Shown: positions 28,799-37,381 of the stretch, in pieces
Layout: the number at the start of each line of letters is the position of its first letter
Position numbering within the stretch: the stretch's first letter is position 1
NCBI RefSeq assembly: GCF_018139695.1
Contig: NZ_JAGSOG010000056.1
Coordinates: forward strand, 1 to 38,094
DNA: 38,094 nt
Direction: 5' to 3'
From: Actinospica durhamensis
GTDB taxonomy: Bacteria; Actinomycetota; Actinomycetes; Streptomycetales; Catenulisporaceae
Notes under the pieces: generated by a model
Database searches by the model: none
What the model saw: only the letters and a program-made list of their open reading frames with translations
Told to the model about the DNA's origin: nothing
Translations under genes and position numbers: made by a program

Positions 28799-31390
28799 GT
28801 GGCTGACGAGATCAATACCGCTCAGGACGTGGCAGAGCCCCAGTACGACCGCATCGAGGTCGTGGACCTGCTCACCGAGATGCAGCGGTCGTACCTGGAC
28901 TACTCGATGGCGGTCATCGTCGGGCGCGCGCTGCCCGAGGTGCGCGACGGCCTCAAGCCCGTGCACCGCCGCGTCCTGTACGCCATGTACGACGGCGGGT
29001 ACCGGCCGGACCGCGGGTACTTCAAGTGCGCCCGCGTGGTCGGCGAGGTCATGGGTGTCTACCACCCGCACGGCGACACGGCCATCTACGACACCCTGGT
29101 GCGCCTGGCCCAGCCCTGGGCGCTGCGGATGCCGCTGGTGGACGGCAACGGCAACTTCGGCTCCCCCGGCAACGACCCGGCCGCCGCCATGCGCTACACC
29201 GAGTGCAAGCTCGCGCCGCTGGCCATGGAGATGCTCCGGGACATCGACGAGGAGACCGTCAACTTCCAGGCGAACTACGACGGCCGCTCCCAGGAACCCA
29301 CCATCCTGCCCGCGCGCTTCCCGAACCTGCTGGTCAACGGCTCCTCGGGGATCGCGGTCGGCATGGCCACCAACATCCCCATGCACAACCTGCGGGAGGT
29401 GGCCGAGGGCGCGCAGTGGTACCTGCGCAACCACGAGGCGACCCCGGCCGAGCTGCTCGAGGCGCTGCTCGAGCGGATCAAGGGCCCGGACTTCCCGACC
29501 GGGGCCCGGATCATGGGCCGGCGCGGCATCGAGGAGGCCTACCGCACCGGCCGCGGCTCGATCATCATGCGCGCCGTGGTCAACGTCGAGGAGATCCAGA
29601 ACCGCGCCTGCCTGGTCGTCACCGAGCTGCCCTACCAGGTCAACCCGGACAACCTGGCCTCGAAGATCGCCGACCTGGTCAAGGACGGCAAGATCCAGGG
29701 CATCGCGGACGTGCGCGACGAGTCCTCCTCGCGCACCGGCCAGCGCCTGGTGATCGTGCTCAAGCGCGACGCCGTGGCGAAGGTCGTGCTCAACAACCTC
29801 TACAAGCACACCCAGCTGCAGGACTCCTTCGGCGCCAACATGCTGGCGATGGTCGACGGCGTGCCGCGCACGCTGAGCCTCGACGCCTTCATCCGGCACT
29901 GGGTCGAGCACCAGATCGAGGTCATCGTCCGGCGCACCCGGTTCCGGCTGCGCAAGGCCCAGGAGCGCGCGCACATCCTGATCGCGCTGCTCAAGGCGCT
30001 GGACTCGATCGAGGAGGTCATCGCGCTGATCCGGCGCAGTGACACCACCGAGGCGGCCCGGGTGGGCCTGATGGGCCTGCTCGAGATCGACGAGGTGCAG
30101 GCCAACGCGATCCTCGAGATGCAGCTGCGCCGCCTGGCCGCCCTGGAGCGGCAGCGGATCAGCGACGAGCACGACGAGCTGATGGTGCGCATCGCCGAGT
30201 ACCAGGCCATCCTGGCCTCGCCGGAGCGGCAGCGGCAGATCGTCTCGGACGAGCTCGGGGCCATCGTCGAGCGCTACGGCGACGAGCGGCGCACCGAGAT
30301 CGTGCCGTTCGAGGGCGACATGTCCATCGAGGACCTGATCGCCGAAGAGGACATCGTCGTCACCATCACCCGCGGCGGCTACGCCAAGCGGACCAAGACC
30401 GACCAGTACCGCTCGCAGAAGCGCGGCGGCAAGGGCGTGCGCGGCGCGGCGCTCAAGCAGGACGACATCGTCGACCACTTCTTCACCACCACCACGCACC
30501 ACTGGATCCTGTTCTTCACGAACAAGGGCCGGGTCTACCGGGTGAAGGCCTACGAGCTGCCGGACTCCGGGCGTGACGCCCGCGGCCAGCACGTGGCCAA
30601 CCTGCTCGCCTTCCAGCCGGACGAGCAGATCGCCCAGGTGCTCGACCTGCGCGACTACGAGGTCTCCCCCTTCCTGGTGCTGGCCACCAAGAAGGGCCTG
30701 GTGAAGAAGACCCCGCTGAAGGACTACGACTCGCCGCGCTCGGCCGGCGTCATCGCGATCAACCTGCGCGAGGACGACGAGCTGGTCTCGGCCGAGCTGT
30801 GCTCCGCCGAGGACGACCTGCTGCTGGTGAGCAAGCAGGCGCAGGCGATCCGGTTCACCGCCACGGACGAGTCGCTGCGCCCGATGGGCCGGGCCACCTC
30901 CGGCGTCATCGGCATGAAGTTCCGCGAGGACGACGAGCTGCTGTCGATGAGCGTGGTCAAGGAGAACACCTTCGTGTTCACCGTGACCGACCGCGGCTAC
31001 GGCAAGCGCACCGCGGTGGAGAAGTACCCGCTGCGCGGCCGGGCCGGGCTCGGGGTCATCGCGGCCAAGACGATCGACGAGCGCGGCGGCCTGGTCGGCG
31101 CGCTGATCGTGGAGGAGAACGACGAGGTCCTGGCCATCACCCAGATCGGCGGCGTGATCCGCACCCGGGTCGCCGAAGTGCGCGAGACCGGCCGCGACAC
31201 GATGGGCGTGCAGCTGATCCACATCGGCAAGAAGGACGCCGTCGTGGCCATCGCCCGAAACGCGGACCCGGTCGACGTCGAGGAGGACGTGGTGCCCGGT
31301 GAAGGCGTGGAGCCGGAGGCCGCGGTTAACCCGAGTGAGTCAACGGTGACGGAATCGGGACCCGCCGCTGCACCCGAGTCCGAGTTGTGA
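28799..31390 (+). CDS. gyrA: DNA gyrase subunit A
   Basis: Breakage-reunion subunit of gyrase, 863 residues. The catalytic tyrosine is Tyr133 in [10 protein letters not shown]. The quinolone-determining region reads [12 protein letters not shown], with Thr94 at the E. coli Ser83 position and Asp98 at the Asp87 position. The C-terminal beta-pinwheel contains the GyrA box-like [10 protein letters not shown]. The acidic tail is variable. GTG start at 28799 with AAAGGA ten bases upstream, 50 bp behind gyrB. A strong hairpin follows the stop. Confidence 0.97.
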   Translation: MADEINTAQDVAEPQYDRIEVVDLLTEMQRSYLDYSMAVIVGRALPEVRDGLKPVHRRVLYAMYDGGYRPDRGYFKCARVVGEVMGVYHPHGDTAIYDTLVRLAQPWALRMPLVDGNGNFGSPGNDPAAAMRYTECKLAPLAMEMLRDIDEETVNFQANYDGRSQEPTILPARFPNLLVNGSSGIAVGMATNIPMHNLREVAEGAQWYLRNHEATPAELLEALLERIKGPDFPTGARIMGRRGIEEAYRTGRGSIIMRAVVNVEEIQNRACLVVTELPYQVNPDNLASKIADLVKDGKIQGIADVRDESSSRTGQRLVIVLKRDAVAKVVLNNLYKHTQLQDSFGANMLAMVDGVPRTLSLDAFIRHWVEHQIEVIVRRTRFRLRKAQERAHILIALLKALDSIEEVIALIRRSDTTEAARVGLMGLLEIDEVQANAILEMQLRRLAALERQRISDEHDELMVRIAEYQAILASPERQRQIVSDELGAIVERYGDERRTEIVPFEGDMSIEDLIAEEDIVVTITRGGYAKRTKTDQYRSQKRGGKGVRGAALKQDDIVDHFFTTTTHHWILFFTNKGRVYRVKAYELPDSGRDARGQHVANLLAFQPDEQIAQVLDLRDYEVSPFLVLATKKGLVKKTPLKDYDSPRSAGVIAINLREDDELVSAELCSAEDDLLLVSKQAQAIRFTATDESLRPMGRATSGVIGMKFREDDELLSMSVVKENTFVFTVTDRGYGKRTAVEKYPLRGRAGLGVIAAKTIDERGGLVGALIVEENDEVLAITQIGGVIRTRVAEVRETGRDTMGVQLIHIGKKDAVVAIARNADPVDVEEDVVPGEGVEPEAAVNPSESTVTESGPAAAPESEL

Positions 31391-31426
31391 CGGGTAGATT
31401 GCGTTCTACCAGTTCGTGGATTTAGC

Positions 31427-31454
31427 AGCCCGGCGCGGGGGACCGCGCCGGGCT
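31427..31454 (+). terminator. Intrinsic terminator behind gyrA
   Basis: 12-bp stem AGCCCGGCGCGG (31427-31438) with its complement (31443-31454) and a GGGA loop, 37 bp past the gyrA stop. It ends 28 bp before the next GTG, so it may only partly uncouple DUF3566. Confidence 0.6.
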
Positions 31455-31482
31455 GAATCCGGCGATGAAAGGGCTTTGAGGC

Positions 31483-32127
31483 GTGAGCGACAGCGTCAAC
31501 CCGGCGGGCGGCCGTCCCGGCGGCGGCCGAGGCTACGGCGTCTCCGCCCAGCCCGGCTCGACCCCGATGGACTCCGTAGCGCCCGCGGCGCCGCTGAACC
31601 CCGGCCAGAGCCAGAGTGCTCCCCAGGTCTCCGGCCTCGGCCGGGCCCTGGGCCGCGTCGGCAGCGCCATGGCCGCCGGCGTGCAGACGGCCTCCAGCGC
31701 GACCGCGCGCGGCGCGGCCTCGGCACGTCCGGTCGGTTCGCAGGTCCGGGTGCGCAAGGCCAGGCTCCGGGTGGCGCGGGTGGACCCGTGGTCGGTGATG
31801 AAGGTCTCCTTCGTGCTCTCGATCGCGCTCGGCATCGTCACCCTGGTGGGCACCGCGGTGGTCTGGGAGGTGCTCAACGGCCTCGGCGTGTTCTCCTCGC
31901 TGAACAAGACCGTCGGGGACCTGACCAGCAGCGGCAGCAGCGGCTCCGCCAGCACGTTCAACCTCTCCGCGGTGCTCTCCTTCACCCGGGTCGAGTTCTA
32001 CATGCTCATCGTGGCGGTGGTGGACGTGGTCCTGGTGACCGCGCTGGCCACGCTGGCCGCGTACCTCTACAATCTCTCCTCCGGCTTCGTCGGCGGCCTC
32101 GAGGTGACACTGGCCGAGGACCAGTGA
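31483..32127 (+). CDS. DUF3566 domain-containing membrane protein
   Basis: A 214-residue protein. The disordered Gly/Pro/Ala-rich N-terminus spans about 100 residues. The DUF3566 domain begins at ARLRVARVDPWSVMKVSFVLS, with two membrane helices (LSIALGIVTLVGTAVVWEVL; MLIVAVVDVVLVTALATLAA). The conserved neighbour of gyrA in actinomycetes; function unknown, though DPWSVMK is the family hallmark. GTG start at 31483 with AAAGGG upstream. Confidence 0.88.
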   Translation: MSDSVNPAGGRPGGGRGYGVSAQPGSTPMDSVAPAAPLNPGQSQSAPQVSGLGRALGRVGSAMAAGVQTASSATARGAASARPVGSQVRVRKARLRVARVDPWSVMKVSFVLSIALGIVTLVGTAVVWEVLNGLGVFSSLNKTVGDLTSSGSSGSASTFNLSAVLSFTRVEFYMLIVAVVDVVLVTALATLAAYLYNLSSGFVGGLEVTLAEDQ

Positions 32128-32207
32128 GCGTGCGCACCACCTGATCCAGATGGCGGGCGTGAACGTGCGGGCCGTGCGTTCACACCAGCCGATCGACGGG
32201 AACCGGT

Positions 32208-32237
32208 TTGGGAACACCCCGTCGAGTGCGGTACTCT
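32208..32237 (+). promoter_or_regulatory. Probable promoter of tRNA-Ile
   Basis: TTGGGA (32208-32213) and TACTCT (32232-32237), spaced 18 bp, would start transcription about 20 nt before tRNA-Ile. Confidence 0.45.
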
Positions 32238-32262
32238 CTTCTAGCGCCCGTGAGGGCGTGAT

Positions 32263-32336
32263 GGACCTATAGCTCAGTTGGTTAGAGCGCTTCCCTGATA
32301 AGGAAGAGGTCGGTGGTTCAAGTCCACCTAGGTCCA
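32263..32336 (+). tRNA. tRNA-Ile (GAT anticodon)
   Basis: A 74-nt cloverleaf. Acceptor GGACCTA pairs with TAGGTCC. The D arm GCTC...GAGC, anticodon loop CTGATAA in a TTCC/GGAA stem and T arm GGTGGTTCAAGTCCACC are all intact. CCA is not encoded (the discriminator A is followed by CAG). Confidence 0.97.
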
Positions 32337-32352
32337 CAGGTTCTCCGAAACG

Positions 32353-32371
32353 GCCCGGTCCCCGACCGGGC
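32353..32371 (+). terminator. Hairpin behind tRNA-Ile
   Basis: 8-bp stem GCCCGGTC/GACCGGGC with a 3-nt loop, 16 bp past the tRNA. The rest of the 265-bp gap to the next gene shows only a possible -10 (TAAACT, 32480-32485). Confidence 0.5.
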
Positions 32372-32601
32372 TGTTCGCGTTTACCGGCCGTCGAGTGCGT
32401 CCGAAATGCACACGGCGGCGGAGAACCGTCAGGCCGTCCGGTATGGCAGGAAACAAGAACCGGCGGTCGCCCCGCGTGCTAAACTGCACGTCGGTTGGAG
32501 AGTCGGAATTCGGGTGCGTGTACTCCACTCGAGTCCGTGGCTTTATCAGCCCGATCCCCACAGCGGGGAGGGCCGCTTCCCTAGTGAGAGGTTTGGGTCC
32601 G

Positions 32602-32739
32602 ATGAAGAAGCTGCTTCTGCTGGGTCTGGTCGCCGCTGGCGGTTTCCTGGTCTACAAGCAGGTCAAGGCGGCCGACAAGTCCGAGCAGGACCTGTGGACC
32701 GAGGCCACCGACCCGGTGCCCGCCGCCAGCCGCGGCTGA
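32602..32739 (+). CDS. DLW-39 family micro-protein
   Basis: A 45-residue protein with an N-terminal hydrophobic helix (KKLLLLGLVAAGGFLVY) and a charged tail containing the family-defining Asp-Leu-Trp at residues 30-32. DLW-39 proteins are found between tRNA-Ile and tRNA-Ala near gyrA in actinomycetes; the function is unknown. The ATG at 32602 has GAGAGG ten bases upstream. A longer frame starting further upstream lacks a ribosome site and is not conserved in type. Confidence 0.85.
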   Translation: MKKLLLLGLVAAGGFLVYKQVKAADKSEQDLWTEATDPVPAASRG

Positions 32740-32797
32740 ATCCCGCCGCCACGCGATCTCCCCGCGCCGCGACCTCCGGGTACGCGGCGCGATGCCC

Positions 32798-32870
32798 GGG
32801 GCCATAGCTCAATTGGCAGAGCACTGCCTTTGCAAGGCAGGGGTTAGGGGTTCAAGTCCCCTTGGCTCCA
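32798..32870 (+). tRNA. tRNA-Ala (TGC anticodon)
   Basis: A 73-nt cloverleaf: acceptor GGGGCCA/TGGCTCC (one G-T), D arm GCTC...GAGC, anticodon stem CTGCC/GGCAG with loop TTTGCAA, and T arm AGGGG/CCCCT. CCA is not encoded. Its 3' half, from the anticodon on, is repeated exactly 4.5 kb downstream and is the integration site of an island. Confidence 0.97.
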
Positions 32871-32873
32871 CAG
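32831..32873 (+). repeat. Attachment site (attL-like) within tRNA-Ala 3' end
   Basis: 43 bp from the tRNA-Ala anticodon to three bases past the gene, identical to 37325-37367. Identity stops abruptly on both sides, as expected for the core of tyrosine-integrase site-specific integration. Confidence 0.85.
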
Positions 32874-32884
32874 TGAAATAGCAG

Positions 32885-32923
32885 GTCAGGGCCGTACGCT
32901 ATCAATAGGCGTACGGCCCTGAC
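32885..32923 (+). terminator. Hairpin behind tRNA-Ala, island side (module A)
   Basis: A perfect 15-bp stem, GTCAGGGCCGTACGC (32885-32899) with 32909-32923, and a 9-nt loop. It can end tRNA-Ala transcripts. Eight bases later comes the motif GTAGCTAACTGAGTGAC (32932-32948), shared with two other places in the island. Confidence 0.65.
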
Positions 32924-32952
32924 TCGTCTGAGTAGCTAACTGAGTGACCAAC

Positions 32953-33852
32953 AACCGCTAACGCAGTCGGATCACGTGTCGTAGTGCGATGATGCATACG
33001 CCGAGCTTGAGGAAGGCTTCGTGGATGTCGGTGCGGCGTTCGTAGCGGGTGCGCAGGCGGCGCATGCCGTGGAGCCAGGCGAAGGTGCGCTCGACGACGT
33101 AGCGGACCTTGCCTAAGCCGGATCCGTGCGGCACGCCTCGCTTCGCGATCTTCGGCTGGATCCCTCGGCGCCAGAGCCGGCGGCGCACGACCGGGTAGTC
33201 GTAGCCCCGATCGGCGAACAGGGTTTTGGGTCTGCTGCGCGGTCGTCCCCGCCCGCCCGCGCGGATCCGGGGTATCGCGCCGAGCAGCGGGAACAGCTGG
33301 GTGCTGTCGTGCCGGTTGCCGCCGGTCAGGCTCACGCTGAGCGGGATGCCCCGGCCCTCCACGATCAGGTGGTGTTTCGAGCCGGGGCGGGCTCTATCAA
33401 CCGGGCTCGGCCCGGTGTGCTCACCCCCGCCCATCGCCCGTACGTGCGAGCCGTCCACCGCGGCACGCTCCCAGTCGATATGCCCGGCCTGGTGCAGCTC
33501 CTCGAGCAGCAGCCGGTGCAGCCGGTCCCACACCCCGGCGGCCTGCCAGTCCCGAGCCGCCGCCAGCACGTCATGCCGGATCCGTAGCCGAGCTCCTGCG
33601 GCAGCCACTCCCACGGCAATCCGGTGTGGAGTACGAACAAGATCCCGCACAGCGCCCTGCGATCGTCGCGCCACGGCCGGCCCCGACCGTCCGCGCGCAC
33701 CGGATGCTCCGGCAACAACGGCGCGACACGACGCCACAGATCATCCGTCACGATCCACGGCCGCGGGCGAGAGGGCATACCTCCACCACAGCAGACCCAC
33801 CACCTGCCGTCACACGAATCAGGACCAGTTCACCCCGTATGCGTTAGCGGTT
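32953..33852 (-). mobile_element. IS5-family insertion sequence (about 900 bp)
   Basis: Bounded by 13-bp perfect terminal inverted repeats AACCGCTAACGCA (32953-32965) and TGCGTTAGCGGTT (33840-33852); the similarity continues weakly inwards (CGG at +2). The only gene is an IS5-type DDE transposase on the minus strand. I see no target-site duplication. The flanks carry two different copies of the island's hairpin/motif module, so the insertion may have been accompanied by deletion of DNA between them. Confidence 0.85.
32958..33778 (-). pseudogene. IS5-family transposase in two frames (frameshifted or programmed -1)
   Basis: The N-terminal part runs from 33778 (MPSRPRPWIVTDDLWRRVAP) to about 33554, ending CWRRL. 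The catalytic part continues in the -1 frame as RDWQAAGVWDRLHRLLLEEL down to 32958. Joined, they make about 273 residues, a normal IS5-family length. The DDE residues are visible: Asp in AAVDGSHVRA, Asp in LFADRGYDY and Glu in YVVERTFAWLHG. The junction at 33554 re-reads one C. Some IS5 relatives use programmed slippage, but the local sequence is not a classical slippery heptamer, so a disabling one-base deletion is as likely. Confidence 0.75.
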
Positions 33853-33855
33853 CTA

Positions 33856-34018
33856 AGTCGCCCCCGGATTCGGTAGGACACGCTAGCCGGGGGCGGCCGG
33901 GTAACTAATTGAGTGGCAACCGCAGCGCGCCACGCCGGACACGTGCGGACGCGCACGGACGATCGACGCAGCTAGGCGAGTGGTGGATCGCTGGTCGTCC
34001 GGTCGTCGGATCGGCTTT
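33856..34018 (+). repeat. Diverged direct repeat, upstream copy (module B)
   Basis: Pairs with 37167-37326. It includes a weak hairpin (CGCCCCCGG 33859-33867 with 33887-33895), then GTAACTAATTGAGTGGC at 33901. From 33901 the alignment is ungapped, 44 of 60 bases identical, and GATCGCTGGTCG recurs at the same offset (+85). The 184 bp from here to the next gene show no other feature except a run of seven G at 34195-34201. Confidence 0.6.
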
Positions 34019-34202
34019 GGGAGGTGAAGTCTCGTTGCGGCGTTCATCGATGGTTCGTACGGGCGCGGCGAAACGCGCTTGCTGCACGTGAGCCGGGATG
34101 GCTGGCTGATGACCAGTCACATCAGGGGGAGTAGAGTGCCGCTGAATCTGGCCATGTGCATCAGCTCATGTCCCACAAATCCTTTGATACCTATGGGGGG
34201 GT

Positions 34203-37136
34203 ATGGTGGGTAAACGCACGCTCGCTGTGCCGGCCGCGCTCTCGATAGCCCTTGTCAGCATGACTCCGCTGGCAGCACACGCAGACTCGTCCACGCCTGC
34301 GACGTACTACGTGAACGACAAGTCGAGCGCCTGTTCGGACACCGGTCCCGGCACGCAGGCGGTTCCGTTCTGCTCCATCGTGCAAGCCGCTTCGGTCGCG
34401 ACCGTTCCGGGTGACACGGTGCTTATCGCGCCTGGGTCATACAACGGCGAGGTCTACATCAGCGCCTCGGGCACTGCCACCGCGCCGATCACCTTCGAGG
34501 CACAGAATCCCTCGGTCTCCTCGTGGCTAACCTACGTGGCCGCGCCAACCGTGGACACGAACGGCTATCGACTCGATGTCACAGGAGCCTCGTACGTCGA
34601 TATCGTGGGCCTCCGCTTCGGAGCCTATAGCGTCGGCGGGCAGGTCTTAATCGACAACTCCTCGCACATCACGCTGGATCACGACGTTGCCTACTCGACG
34701 GACGACGAGGGTAGGCCCGCGTACACCATCTCCGGAACCTCCTCGGACGTGACCCTCAGCCGCGACGGCGCCAATGCCATGACCGCCTCAACGCCCGCGA
34801 TCCTTGTGGACGCCAGCGGTACCGGAAACATCGTCACCACCAACGACGTCAGCGGGCACGGCCCCTCTGCCGGCATCGAGGTCCTCGGCTCGGCCGGTGT
34901 TGATGTCACAAGCAATACGGTGACGAACTATTGCGGTTCGGGCATCTCGGTCGGCGACGACGCCAATGGCATTGCTTCGGGCGCGACGATCGAGAACAAC
35001 GTAGTCATGACCGTCGGGAGCAATTCGACTGAGCCACAGTGCTCGAACGCGAACACGGTCGGAATCTCGTTGCAGTCTGCCGCCGACGCGGTCGACGCCA
35101 CCGAGAGCCACAACACGATCTACCCGAATTCGAACTCCGCACCCGGGATCTACTCCTGGGCCGGCACGCCCTACAGCACCCCCGCCGCGTTCACAGCGGC
35201 GACAGGCCAGGGCGCAGGCGACTCCATCGCGGACCCGCTGACCACCACGACCGGGGTACCCGAGAACGAATCGGCTCCGACGATTAACGCCGCGAACTCC
35301 GACGCACCGGGCGAACTGCCCACGGACATCCTCTACCAGCCGCGCATCGACGACCCGAACGTGCCGGAGACCGGCGGCGGCTCGAAGCCCGGCTATGACC
35401 GAGGCGCGTTCCAGTTCACCGAGGCACTCACCCAGGGGACCTCGACGAATCAGGGCACGGTCCCGGCTGGCGCGACGGCCACGCTCACCGCACAGCCGGT
35501 GACGAGCAACTGGGCCAATGCCACGTACACCTACACGTACGACTTCGGCGATGGCACGCCGAACGAGACGACGGCCGATCCGACTTACCCCCACGCCTTC
35601 GCGAATCCGGGCACGTATGCGGTGTCCATCACCGACACCAGCGACTACGGTGCCACCTACACCGGCCATTTCTCGATCCAGGTGCTCGCGCCGGTCGTCG
35701 TCTCCGCACAGATGTCGCAGGCCCCGGTTGGCGCGCTCGGCGTGCAGGCCGTCCCTCACCTGACCACAGACTGGCCCATCACCACCGACACGATCGACTT
35801 CGGCGACGGCTCGCCCGTCCAGAACCTGCTCGACGGCGGTAGCGACCAGCACACGTACGGCTCGCCCGGCACGTACACCGTCACCGCAACCCTGGGCGAC
35901 TCCGGCGGCGACACGAAGACCGTGACCCAGACCTTCACCACCGCAGGCAACGACTTCACCCCGTTCGGGCCGAAGCGCCTGCTCGACACCCGCTCGGGCC
36001 TCGGCGGTACGTCGAGCCAATTCGTGGACGACGGTTCGGTCAAGCTCAAGGTCGCGGGGGTCGACGGGATCCCAGCCGACGTCACGGCCGTCGATCTCAA
36101 CCTCACCGAGGTCGGCGCGACCGGTAACGGATACATCCGCGCCAGCGCGGGCGGCAACACCGGCACGTCCACCCTGAACTACGTGGGTGGCGCGATCTAC
36201 AGCAACGGAGTGATCGTCCCGGTCGCGGCCGACGGCACGGTAACGCTGTCGAACGCCAGCACTCGCACGTCGACGACGGTCAACCTGATCGGCGACGTCA
36301 GTGGCTACTTCGCGCCCGTGTCCTCGGGATCCGAGTACGTCTCGACCGGAGTGGGCCTGCGTGTCATGGACACCCGCTCTGGCCTCGGCGTCGGCAAGGG
36401 CCGTCTGGCCGCCGGCAAGACTGACGTGCTGACGATCGCGGGAGCACCGCACACCCCGATCCCGGCGACCGGCGTGACCGCCGTGACGGTCAACCTGACC
36501 GAGGTCGCGACCACGGGCGCCGGCTACCTCACCGCCTTCCCCGATGCTCCGGGCGCGACCATCCCCAACGCCTCGACCGTGGACTGGCAGGGCACCACCA
36601 CCCACGCGGCCGGCGCGATCGTCCCCGTCGGCGCCGACGGCAAGATCGACATCCACAACGGGAGTGCCGACGGCGGCAGCGCTGACGTGCTCGTGGACAT
36701 CACGGGCTACTTCACGAACAAGGCCGGCGACTCCGTCTACGTCCCGGTCACCCCGCAACGCGTGCTCGACACCCGGCAACTCGGCTCCGTCGGAGGCGGC
36801 CATGTCGGGCAGAACAGCGACAAGTACCTGAACATGGCGGGCTTGGACGGAACCCCGTCCCCGTCGACCGCTTCCGTGTCGTACGTCTTCAACACGACTG
36901 TGACGAACACCCAGGCCTCCGGCTACCTCTCCGCCGGCGCCAACTGGTCCGACCTGACGGGCACCTCGATGCTCAACTGGACCGGCGCGAACCAGACGAT
37001 CGCCAACCTGTCCTTCGTCGGCACCAACCCCGACAGCACGGCGATGGACGTCTACTTCTACTACGGCGGAAGTTCACCGCAGCCGAAGGAAGTCGACGTG
37101 CTCGCGGACGTCATGGGCTACTTCTCGAGCCAGTGA
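34203..37136 (+). CDS. Secreted beta-helix / PKD / LDTR-repeat protein
   Basis: A 977-residue exported protein, cargo of the tRNA-Ala island. A signal peptide (KRTLAVPAALSIALVSM...AHA) is probably cut after Ala27. Residues about 35-400 form a right-handed parallel beta-helix like pectate-lyase or DUF1565 proteins. Two PKD domains follow, with YDFGDGTP near 446 and IDFGDGSP near 532. The last 390 residues hold three repeats, each opening with R-[LV]-[LM]-DTR (about 593, 722, 854), with [NL]LTEV and G-Y-[IL] in the middle, and closing G-Y-F. There is no LPxTG or C-terminal anchor. Likely an extracellular carbohydrate- or surface-binding protein; an enzyme activity is not proven. The G-run abuts the ATG; a GTG one codon later has better spacing. 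Confidence 0.82.
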   Translation: MVGKRTLAVPAALSIALVSMTPLAAHADSSTPATYYVNDKSSACSDTGPGTQAVPFCSIVQAASVATVPGDTVLIAPGSYNGEVYISASGTATAPITFEAQNPSVSSWLTYVAAPTVDTNGYRLDVTGASYVDIVGLRFGAYSVGGQVLIDNSSHITLDHDVAYSTDDEGRPAYTISGTSSDVTLSRDGANAMTASTPAILVDASGTGNIVTTNDVSGHGPSAGIEVLGSAGVDVTSNTVTNYCGSGISVGDDANGIASGATIENNVVMTVGSNSTEPQCSNANTVGISLQSAADAVDATESHNTIYPNSNSAPGIYSWAGTPYSTPAAFTAATGQGAGDSIADPLTTTTGVPENESAPTINAANSDAPGELPTDILYQPRIDDPNVPETGGGSKPGYDRGAFQFTEALTQGTSTNQGTVPAGATATLTAQPVTSNWANATYTYTYDFGDGTPNETTADPTYPHAFANPGTYAVSITDTSDYGATYTGHFSIQVLAPVVVSAQMSQAPVGALGVQAVPHLTTDWPITTDTIDFGDGSPVQNLLDGGSDQHTYGSPGTYTVTATLGDSGGDTKTVTQTFTTAGNDFTPFGPKRLLDTRSGLGGTSSQFVDDGSVKLKVAGVDGIPADVTAVDLNLTEVGATGNGYIRASAGGNTGTSTLNYVGGAIYSNGVIVPVAADGTVTLSNASTRTSTTVNLIGDVSGYFAPVSSGSEYVSTGVGLRVMDTRSGLGVGKGRLAAGKTDVLTIAGAPHTPIPATGVTAVTVNLTEVATTGAGYLTAFPDAPGATIPNASTVDWQGTTTHAAGAIVPVGADGKIDIHNGSADGGSADVLVDITGYFTNKAGDSVYVPVTPQRVLDTRQLGSVGGGHVGQNSDKYLNMAGLDGTPSPSTASVSYVFNTTVTNTQASGYLSAGANWSDLTGTSMLNWTGANQTIANLSFVGTNPDSTAMDVYFYYGGSSPQPKEVDVLADVMGYFSSQ

Positions 37137-37166
37137 TTTGGAGCGCCTGACAGACCGCTCACCATG

Positions 37167-37326
37167 TCGCCCCGGTTTGGCAGGACCTGCCAAACCGGGG
37201 GAGGCGGGGTGACTAACTGGGTGACAACCGGGGCGCTCCGCCGCGGACGTATACGGACGCGTGCGGACGCCCCGCCCATCTCGGCGGCATGTCGATCACT
37301 GGTCGGCAACGCTCCGTATTGGCCTG
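37167..37326 (+). repeat. Diverged direct repeat, downstream copy (module C)
   Basis: Copy of 33856-34018. It contains the cargo gene's terminator hairpin, eight bases, GTGACTAACTGGGTGAC at 37209, a GGACG-rich stretch and GATCACTGGTCG at +85, and it runs directly into the attachment core at 37325. Confidence 0.6.
37170..37200 (+). terminator. Terminator behind the secreted island protein
   Basis: A perfect 15-bp inverted repeat, CCCCGGTTTGGCAGG (37170-37184) with 37186-37200, centred on one base, 33 bp past the stop codon. Confidence 0.65.
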
Positions 37327-37367
37327 CAAGGCAGGGGTTAGGGGTTCAAGTCCCCTTGGCTCCACAG
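37325..37367 (+). repeat. Attachment site (attR-like), partial tRNA-Ala
   Basis: Exact 43-bp copy of the tRNA-Ala 3' end, without the 5' half, so not a working tRNA. It marks the distal edge of the island. Confidence 0.85.
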
Positions 37368-37381
37368 CGCGAAAACACAGA

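Noticed and set aside
32313-32807. 164-residue plus frame covering the tRNA-Ile to tRNA-Ala interval
   Set aside because: Overlaps a tRNA, is in a different frame from the recognisable DLW-39 protein, and lacks a ribosome site.
37325-37367. Second tRNA-Ala gene
   Set aside because: Lacks the acceptor 5' strand, D arm and 5' anticodon stem; it is the attachment-site remnant.
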